Below, piece by piece: positions 57,101-64,000 of a DNA stretch of 64,000 nucleotides (position 1 is the first letter of the stretch; each line of letters starts with the position of its first letter). The notes under the pieces are model-generated. The model was not told the origin of the DNA and ran no database searches. It saw only the letters and a list, made by a program, of their open reading frames with translations. Source of the DNA: Euptelea pleiosperma (taxonomy: Eukaryota > Streptophyta > Magnoliopsida > Ranunculales > Eupteleaceae); assembly GCA_035048495.1 (NCBI GenBank), contig CM068552.1, positions 18,106,154-18,170,153 on the forward strand, written 5' to 3'. A program made the translations under genes and the position numbers.

Positions 57101-60100
57101 TTGGACATTGTCACTGCTCCCATTCTTTGGAGTTGTGGTAGTCTTAGTTGCATTCATTCCTGTCACCAAGCAATAAACAAGGGTCCTGCTTATCTACAAG
57201 AAATTTCTAGATGATACCTTTTATTGTGTTAAAACATTGAATATATGTAATGTTGTTGGTTTTCTCTGCTTTTGAAGGGAAATTGACCTTACTTTTTAGA
57301 AAGAAAATATTGAATCTTTTCGTTCTCTTCGACATGATAATGTGTCACATGGCTGTACTTGGAATAATTAGTTCCTTCTTTGAGGTCTGGGTTATTGTCA
57401 TTTAATGGCATGGTTTGCTGACTAGAAGTGTTTTTCTTTGCAGTCTGTACCATTCTCAGATGCCTTGAAGCTTATGTCTTACATGAAGGATTGGGCTTCC
57501 ATTCCTGATAAGGTAAAAGTGACGTAAAACTATGATAAGCTTATGTCTTACTTGTACATGCACACATATATCCTTAGATGCTATGTATTTGTTGAGGAAA
57601 TAACCTTTTCAACTAACGATGATTTCTGTTAAATATCTGTTTATTTATTTTCTTTCTTTTTCATGCTTAGATATTTCTCATCGTTTAATCTTTGCATGTC
57701 TATAGTCTTCTCCATTCATGTCACACCTAGAGCTATTTTACAATAAATAGTATGGGTTTACCTATTCTAGGCTTTCTAGCATGACCAATGCTTCTTTAAC
57801 AGTTTCACTAATCTCTATATGTAAACAATTAACAAGAAACATACTAAGAAAAATCTAAGGCTTCCCGTTTAAGTTTACATTTGTGATATTTGCTTTGGAA
57901 GGTTGCTCAAGGAAGTCATGTCTTTCAATTGATAGGCCTTGCCAACTTGTTCACTAGATGGAATTTGGAGAGGTTCCAAAATTTATCTAATCAACCGCGA
58001 TTCCTTTTATGTACAAAATGATAATCTGACTTGATATGCTACGATGGGATGCATTGCTAGGTTGAAGTTGATTTTTGTTGCACTTTAATTTTCAATATAA
58101 ACTATGGTTATGGCTATTGAAGATCTTTTAGAATTTGTTTTAGGCAATCAATTTCAGCTGTAGAATTTGCCTTGTACTCTGCGTGTGACTTTGTAAGAAA
58201 TTTTCTTTCCTTGTTCAGAATAGAAGTTTTCTTCTCAATAATATGCAAAAGCTTGAAATATATCTGTTAAGTGTCGGAGGATAAGGCAAGTGACAGATGT
58301 CTAGTGAGCAGGGAAAGGTAGTCTAGGAGACCCGCCTAAGCTAAGTCATTAGCCGTTCAGGTTCCATCTTCGCCAGATCGAGAGAACATAAGAGATCAAG
58401 ACAGCTGGACATTGGAGAAAGAGAGAGAGAGAACTTCCGTTCTCTGCGCGGGTATTTATAGACTCAGTTCTAAGAGGCGAAATGATCGAAATACCCTCGT
58501 CCCATGTTGAAGTGACATAACACCTATAATCATATTGGTTGGTCACAGGTGTTGGTTGCTCATTCGTGTACTCTTCTCTCTTATTATATCAATCCCCAAG
58601 GTATATCTATACGTCGATGTTTCATGTCGACTCCTCATGTCAATGAAGGGATGGAGTCGATGAGGCACCTTCACAGTTCCTTACGATGATGTCGTCCAAC
58701 CTAAAATCATGCCTGCGAACTTATCTCTCGTCCTCCAATCCTATCTCTCTTATGCCACCCAAGTGCTGACTATGCATCGCCTAGTCACAAAAATCTCCGA
58801 TTTTTTTAAAAAATCTCCAAAATTCTCCGAATTTTTGAATTCACGAATCAATTGCCGATTAATCGGCAAAATCAGCAAAATCTCCGATTAATCAAAAAAC
58901 ACACCGATTAATCAACAATTTTGCCGATTAATCAACTGAGACCCATTTTTTTCCACTTATGATTTCGATTTTTGCCGATTTTGGACTTATGAATGATATA
59001 TCATGCTTATGAGTTATGAGTTAATGACTTATTATTATGGAATTATAGATGTGCTTTTCATCATATAAATGTGTTTTGTTAAAAACAACATTTATAACTT
59101 GAAAAATGTCATGATATATATTTTTTATTTTTGCCGATTTCTGTCGATTTTTACTGAATTTATCCGAATTTTCCCGACTTGACCCCTTGCCGATTTATTG
59201 CCGAATCCCGACTTTGTGACTATGATGCATCGTTGCCCTACCTTTAGGTATTCTAGGTGGTTCTAAGTTTCCCCTGTGGCATCCACGTAAGCACGTACAT
59301 GTCGAAGTATCTACAATATCTTACATAATTATGCCATCTACGATTAGCATATGTAATACTGGCTTTGTGTATATTTTGACAAACTTTAACCTATCATTTA
59401 AGGTTCTGTTTGTGTATATGAGATATCTCTTTATTGCCTGCCTGTGAGTTCTCATGGTTCATGTATGAAGTCTCGTTGCTTATTAAATATTAGGCCTGTT
59501 GAAGGGCATGGAACACAGGCCACTCACAAAGACCTGTGTTCAAATCCCGTTCTTACTGTGTATTGGTTAGCTGAAGAAGTGTCGTAGATGAGACTACGAT
59601 ACTCTGGAAAAATCATGATACACTTTGACATGCATCGATTCATTAATCTGAACTGTGTTTTTTTTTTTGATAAGTAATCTGAACTGTGTTTGATGCATAT
59701 TTAGACTAAAAAATTTGATGTTTAAACCAATTAAACTGCTTCTGCAACCATATATACTAAAAAGAGTCACATTTTTGTTCGCTTCTACAGACTGATTCGT
59801 TAACATACTCTAAAATGCACTAAACTATGTTTAATGCTTAGACAAACTACAAATATGATGTTTTGTGCAATAATACTACCTTTCGTAACACATTTACTCT
59901 AAAAAAATTAATTTACTGATATGTATCGATACATAACCTTATGTATTGTACTGGTAACAGGATGGTACAAGGTTTTAAACCATGTTATCATCTCATGAAG
60001 AAAAGGATTTTTAATGTCCGTTTGTTTGAGAAATCATCTGCTCTGCTCAGAGATATTCTAACTGGGCTAAATGTGTTAACACAATTAGGATAATTTCCTC

Positions 60101-63100
60101 TTTGTTTCATTTGGATGCTAATCTTGTATTGCAACGCCAACCTTACTAGGAGCTTTATATTTCAGTTTGCAATGCCGGAACCACCCATTGTTGGTGCTGC
60201 TGTTGGAAAATTTTTGACGATTGCATGCTTGTTTCATACCTTATTTACCCATTTAGATTGATCTAAAGTAAGAATGTTATCCACAATTTACTTGCTTACA
60301 GTGTATTCGAATTGTGTGCAGGTTGAGCTGGTGTGTAGGGTTGCTACAGTGCTCTTGCAGATGCATCATAACCAATTGGTTTCTACTCCTGCTGCCAGAG
60401 CTGTCTTGACAATTCTCAAAGACATTCTTTATGCAAGAGTTAAGGTAATTCAACGATTCAATTTCGTACATGAAGTCATAAAAGGATTGAGTATATTAAT
60501 CTTCTAGGATGATCAAAATTCATCAAGGAACCAAATTTTCTGCCTGGTTTTACAAGTGTATCAATTTATTCTCATGGTACTAGTTACATAAGTATAGGCC
60601 AGTTAAAATGAAAAAGAAAAAGACAGAAAAAGAAAAAGAAAATTAGTGCATTGTACACATGTTACTGGAACAGTTTAACACTTCATTTCCCAACCAGCAA
60701 ATACATAATTTATCAATGAAAATATGAGATGAATTAGAGAATATCATTCCTGTGCATAAATGTGTATGAACATCACTTAAACACTCCGGGATAATTATTA
60801 ATTTATCATTCTTCTTCTTGTCAGCTATTATTAATATACAGTGTGTACATATGCCCGTGTATGTTATTCTTTTTAGATGCACTTTCTATATTGTGTACTT
60901 ATATGAGCTAACATCTGTTTAGTAGTAAGCTTGTAGCCTTATAGTAATATCAGGTTAAATGTATGGATAGCCATACTTATAGGAGTGCCAATGATGCTGC
61001 CGACTCATTGGCTAAGGAGGGTGTATACAAGCAATCCTTGCACATTGGAAGCCTAATTTTAGTTTCCTTCACGTTTTCTTCTTGTTTCCATAAGATACTA
61101 TCATCAGCTAAAATGCATGGATGTGTCAGAATTTACATTTTCTGCAGCAGCCTATTCAACTCCTTGTGTCCACCTTCTGGTTACATAGAATTCTAGCCAT
61201 TTAGCCTCAAAAGAGAATACTTTGTTAGGGGATGTTTCTCTGGGTTCTTTATCTTGTCGGCCAAAATCAGGGTGACACTCATTGGATTTTTGGATTTTGG
61301 TGTTTTGTCTTGGTGACCATTCTGGTGAAATGCAAATATTTCATTTGTCAATATCCTAACGAGTAATGGAGTTTTTTCTTAGTAATAGAGGATCGTCCGA
61401 GGAAGCAGTCTTACTTCCTTGGTTTGGATAAACTCATCTTACTATAGGTTTTGAACCGATTTGACAATCTATATAATAAAACAGGACGGTTGTCTCCCCC
61501 TCTTATCCGGCTTCATAAAGGATGGCCGAGATCTTATCACACCAAATGGACGGTGGATCTCAGCCACTCACACCCAATTTTGACAAACGCTTTGTCGATG
61601 AGTGCCGCATGGGTCACCTACTATTTACCTACATATAAGGAATGAAATGGGTTGGATTTACATATAGCCCAAGGGTCATGCTCAGGAGTCCCACTTTTTA
61701 TGCCTCGAGAGGGGTGTTACCGTTAAAACGGATTGAAACGGCCAGGGGCAAAAATGGAAAAAATAGATTTTAATGATTTTAACGGAAAAAAGTGGTGCTG
61801 AAATTCAAAATTCAAAATTTGAAAATTGAAAATTAAAAATTAAAAATTAAAAAAAATAATAGAATTTAACGGAAATTTAATGGTTTTCTTATACCCCTCT
61901 TATCTTATATGGCTTCAATAATGAGTGGCTGAGATCCACTATGCTTCATATCGATGGCTGAGATTAACTCTCACCCGATTTTTACAAACATTTTGTTGGA
62001 AAGTGCCGCGGGCACGGGCCACCCACGCATATATCAAGACAACTCAGTTGTATTCTCTTATCTTATCCATCGATCTAATGTGGACGGTTAGATAAAGAGT
62101 AGTTGAGATCAAATCCATCGATCTAATGTGGACGATTAGATTTCAGCCACTCAATCCGCCTCATTTGACCTCAATTTATTCAAAATTTAAATTTCAACAC
62201 CGTTATTTCTGTTATTTACCCATTTCTCCCTCTGTGCGTTACAATCCGTTATAACAGCCGTTATAATGGAAAAAACGGTAACGCCCCAGTCCGTTATACC
62301 GTTTGAGTGCCGAAGGCACCTTTTGCAAATGCTTTTGTCGGAGAGTGCCGTGGGCATGGGCCATTTACTATTCTATATAACAAAACACATTGGTTGTCTC
62401 CCTACTTATACCTCCTCTTATAAGCATCAACAAAGAAGGGCCGAGATCTAATCCTCCCCCAAATGGACGGTGGATCTCTGCTACTCACCTGATTTTGGCA
62501 AATTCTTTGTCGAGGAGTGCCGATGGCACAAGGCACCCACTAGTTTATAATAAGAAACATGGACCAATGGGAACTAGTATTAAAAAGTAATGTTGTCTAT
62601 GTAGTAAGGACACTGTACTTTTAGGGTTTTTTGCTGTGTTGGACATGACGGAACATGGACATGCGTGTCGACACACATCCGGATACATATGGCTGTGTCA
62701 CCCTTTAATAATTTTTCATATAAAATTGATTTCTATACACTTAGGATAACTGATAAGGCGTAGATTATGATGATGGTAAAATTGATTTCTAAAAGGGTTG
62801 GTGTGTTCCATCCTCCATACAATTTTTTTTTTTTAAGTTTTAAACATAACTAGTAGTTTGATAGTTTTCTTTTTTATAAATTTACTTATATTTAATATGT
62901 TATTGGATAGTTCTATGGTTTATAGAAATTCTTTCTTTTTTACTTTTCATATATTTCATTCCTTGTTTTTTATTTTAAAATATTGTTGGTTAATTATAAC
63001 CAAAATATTATGTTATAATACATGTGTACAGATGTGTCCGCCTAGCAGGTTCTTAAAGGGCCGTGTCAGACACCTCGTATCTGTGTCGGACACCGACAAG

Positions 63101-64000
63101 TGTTTGTGTCACTGTTACATAGATTGTTGGATATTGATTTCAGCATCATCTGATTCATGAGGATTGTATTGGATTTACCATTTTGCAGTGCCTTTACTCT
63201 TGGTTTTGATAAAAAGAAGAAATAAAGTTGGGGTGAATCAAACTATACATCAAATCATGAATTGAACAGTATTAATTTGTAATACAGCTTCAGTTTGAAG
63301 TTGATGATCGCTGGTTCTCAGTTGATAATCTATTAAGCAACATAAATCAAATGGCAAATCCTGTGCACCATCAATCATATATCTATTCTACTCTTATGAG
63401 AATGCCAAGTTGGATATTCTTTTTCAAAATCAGTGGAAGAAACTAGAGCCTGTTAGTTAATGGGATAATTGATGTTTCAATTTGTTGTCAGGAATGCAAA
63501 GACACCCTCGGTTTCAATCTTGCTGCAATGGATCATCTTAAGGTGAGAAAAGAATATATACGTATAGGGAACCCTCACGGGTAAAAGGATTGTTCATATT
63601 TTGCCACTTCTTTCCATAAGATGCCCTTGATTCGCTTTCTTTAACAGTAACTGCAAAGGGTAAAAACATCTTTTGAGCTTCTTTATTATTATTATTAAAA
63701 GGGCATGATATTTCCCCAGTATTTTCCAAAGATGCCCTCAAGTCTTTCACAACTTGGCATTATTATTCTCTCTCTAAAGTGCCTTCTATTAGTATTATTA
63801 ATCAAAGAAACTAAGATTGTCAGATTCATCTGGTATTGCAGCAACTGATGTCTTTGAAATCGGATGCCCCCTTCCGAGATGCCAAGTCAAAGTTACTAGA
63901 AATCCGTTCACGCCATTCGAAGCATCTAGAAGCGAGGACTGATACAAAAGAAGAAAAGCGACGGAAGAAGAAGCAGAAGAGTTCAGGAGAGATACCTGCC
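45127..64000 (+). CDS. WDR3: WD-repeat protein WDR3/UTP12 (Dip2), small-subunit processome
   Basis: The yeast homologue Utp12 (Dip2) is part of the UTP-B complex of the nucleolar SSU processome that makes 18S rRNA. Exons: 45127-45360, 45453-45668, 45788-46909, 52369-52491, 53955-54136, 54245-54476, 54645-54854, 56292-56420, 57444-57512, 60322-60444, 63492-63542, 63842 to window end. All join in phase to 950 residues, close to the family's usual length, so only the last few codons are missing. Two sets of WD repeats are seen (for example [42 protein letters not shown]), then an acidic linker and the Utp12 domain from 56292. The tail is Lys/Arg-rich ([10 protein letters not shown]), like a nuclear signal. 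The start is the first in-frame ATG. Introns hold many transposons, but the exons look intact. Confidence 0.96.
46910..47943. other. Left part of the 5.5-kb WDR3 intron 3
   Basis: A 25-bp direct repeat TATGCAGAGCTTAGGTGATAATTTA occurs at 47231-47255 and 47349-47373. At 47745-47830 a ~50-bp unit (GGGTCATCRGCAACGTA...CAAAGCCTATTTTTG) is present twice. I see no gene. Confidence 0.5.
48250..49136 (-). pseudogene. Gypsy integrase C-terminus and chromodomain-like remnant
   Basis: Minus strand: 49136-48858 holds the integrase core end ([19 protein letters not shown]). 48846-48474 holds the integrase C-terminal region ([20 protein letters not shown]). 48477-48250 resembles a chromodomain-type tail ([28 protein letters not shown]). 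The frames are broken and a poly(A) insertion lies nearby at 49232. Confidence 0.8.
49232..49255 (+). repeat. Minimal poly(A) retro-insertion with 12-bp target duplication
   Basis: CACTTATC plus a run of A lies between CAGAATAAGTGT (49220-49231) and CAGAATAAATGT (49256-49267), inside the gypsy element. Confidence 0.7.
50096..51001 (-). pseudogene. Gypsy reverse transcriptase remnant, interrupted by a MITE
   Basis: Minus strand: [19 protein letters not shown] just before 50892, then after the MITE HEGH and [18 protein letters not shown] near 50470. [17 protein letters not shown] and [19 protein letters not shown] are in 50302-50096. Reading across the MITE with one target copy keeps the reading frame of the motif. 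Confidence 0.8.
50559..50891. mobile_element. hAT-like MITE, CCGAAAC/GTTTCGG-word type, nested in gypsy RT
   Basis: Termini are CATGGTTTAAAGTTTCGG and, inverted, CATGGTTCAAAGTCGATGG. Flanks are ATGCGGGA (50551-50558) and ATGCGGAA (50892-50899), an 8-bp duplication with one change. The 333-bp interior is made almost wholly of TTTCGG/CCGAAA words. Confidence 0.8.
52084..52304 (+). pseudogene. Two decayed tandem copies of WDR3 exon 4 with its acceptor
   Basis: Copy 1 (about 52084-52165) matches GGTCTATTTTGCAG plus about 60 bases of exon 4 (GATTCTAAACACCTAACTGT), but its acceptor AG is TG. Copy 2 (about 52251-52304) keeps TATGCAG and GATTCTGAACACCTA, then breaks off. The true exon is 52369-52491. 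A stop in the alternative longer frame shows that the second AG is the one used. Confidence 0.8.
52492..53954. other. WDR3 intron 4
   Basis: It contains a short poly(T) insertion (next entry) and a (GT)n/(GCATGT)n microsatellite at about 53545-53582. Nothing else is recognised. Confidence 0.6.
53465..53479 (-). repeat. Minimal poly(A) retro-insertion with 17-bp target duplication
   Basis: On the minus strand the insert is ACCAATC plus 8 A. It lies between exact AAAGTCACTTTCCACAT (53448-53464 and 53480-53496). Confidence 0.8.
55190..55985 (-). mobile_element. LINE ORF2 RNase H fragment, antisense, with an RTE-type tail inserted
   Basis: The minus frame 55985-55719 has [18 protein letters not shown], the start of the RNase H domain of plant LINEs. 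Near 55195-55235, reversed, the text reads like the NEIVDSLAK end of the same domain. Between them 55425-55475 is an RTE-type tail (GTTGGGATAAGGC(TTATGAT)n). Confidence 0.6.
56421..57443. other. WDR3 intron 8
   Basis: No element with defined ends is seen. The ORFs here are short and without known motifs. Confidence 0.5.
58270..58700 (-). repeat. Possible LTR-like promoter segment, antisense
   Basis: On the minus strand CTATAAATACCCGCGC (near 58460) is a good TATA box followed by a CT-rich leader, as in LTR U3-R-U5. No partner LTR, primer site or ends were found. Confidence 0.3.
58780..59224. mobile_element. hAT-like MITE, CCGATTAATCGG-word type
   Basis: Termini are CCTAGTCACAAAAATC and, inverted, CATAGTCACAAAGTCGGG. 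The flanking duplication is exact ATGCATCG (58772-58779 and 59225-59232). The 445-bp interior repeats TTGCCGATTAATCGGC and TCTCCGATT words. It is in WDR3 intron 9. Confidence 0.82.
59485..59560 (+). repeat. Possible tRNA-derived SINE head
   Basis: GACCTGTGTTCAAATCCCG resembles a Pol III B box, about 45 bp after GGCCTGTTGAAGGGCATGG, a weak A box. No cloverleaf, tail or target duplication was established. Confidence 0.25.
59661..59674 (-). repeat. Minimal poly(A) retro-insertion with 17-bp target duplication
   Basis: On the minus strand the insert is CTTATC plus 8 A. It lies between exact TAATCTGAACTGTGTTT (59644-59660 and 59675-59691). Confidence 0.8.
60597..61350 (+). repeat. Dispersed repeat of ~750 bp with LINE RNase H text, copy 2
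   Basis: It matches 35602-36353 nearly throughout, including [20 protein letters not shown] (from about 60980). It begins just after WDR3 exon 10 and lies in intron 10. Confidence 0.75.
61468..62543 (+). mobile_element. Array of Helitron-like ends, copy 2
   Basis: It starts TCTATATAATAAAACAGG after A and ends CACCCACTAG before T, the expected Helitron context. It has the same internal order of units as 10404-11267, plus about 250 bp of extra AT-rich DNA (61640-61890) in place of the start of unit 2. Internal hairpins (GTGCCGCGGGCACGG and others) and TTATAACGG words are shared. It is in WDR3 intron 10. No coding sequence is present. Confidence 0.7.
62630..63120. repeat. GTGTCGGACAC-word repeat
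   Basis: Words TGTTGGACATG, GTGTCGACACAC, GGCTGTGTCACCC (left) and GTGTCCGCC, GCCGTGTCAGACACC, GTGTCGGACACCGAC (right) bracket AT-rich DNA. It has the look of the other word-built MITEs, but no target duplication was found. Confidence 0.45.

Noticed and set aside
58349..58546. 65-codon minus-strand ORF downstream of a TATA box
   Set aside because: It is short and without domains; better explained as leader of an LTR-like segment.
59485..59560. tRNA gene
   Set aside because: Only a B-box-like motif is convincing. No acceptor stem or cloverleaf could be built, so it is listed only as a weak SINE candidate.

Overview
This is nuclear DNA of a flowering plant. It holds spliced genes for a peroxisomal ABC transporter of the COMATOSE type, an endomembrane nonaspanin, a chloroplast ferredoxin and the nucleolar WD-repeat protein WDR3/UTP12. 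These are embedded in transposons of plant type. The gene sequences look like a dicot or magnoliid rather than a grass, but I cannot name the species. Introns reach 10.4 kb and are filled with transposable elements, so this is a transposon-rich genome.

Layout. 1-3390: broken Ty1/copia element with its 3' LTR. 3825-7410 (+): last eight exons of the ABCD1/COMATOSE gene. 8269-12835: transposon-derived spacer holding a Pack-MULE with a captured flavin-monooxygenase fragment, a Helitron-end array and several MITEs. 13137-27826 (+): complete TMN1-type nonaspanin gene in 12 exons; its first intron holds an endogenous pararetrovirus relic with inverted arms, LINE pieces and a near-perfect 116-bp hairpin. 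27827-31450: gag fragment and MITEs. 31453-31896 (+): intronless ferredoxin gene. 31900-45000: tandem 413-bp repeats, a small LTR element without pol, hairpins and a 4.4-kb LINE on the minus strand. 45127-64000 (+): WDR3/UTP12 gene, about 950 codons visible and close to complete; its introns hold a decayed Ty3/gypsy element, MITEs, a second Helitron-end array and a duplicated exon.

The four host genes have unrelated jobs (fatty-acid import into peroxisomes, Golgi membrane traffic, photosynthetic electron transfer, 18S rRNA processing) and form no pathway. All four are on the plus strand. I found no CRISPR array, operon or gene-cluster system. The notable material is in the repeats. (1) Five MITEs share termini close to CAWRGTYNNAAA and 8-bp target duplications, but each has an interior built from a different short CCG...CGG word. 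(2) Four 14-24 bp poly(A) insertions have long, perfect or near-perfect target duplications. (3) Head-to-tail arrays of Helitron ends occur at two loci. (4) One MITE family carries a G-box at its tip and sits upstream of two of the genes.
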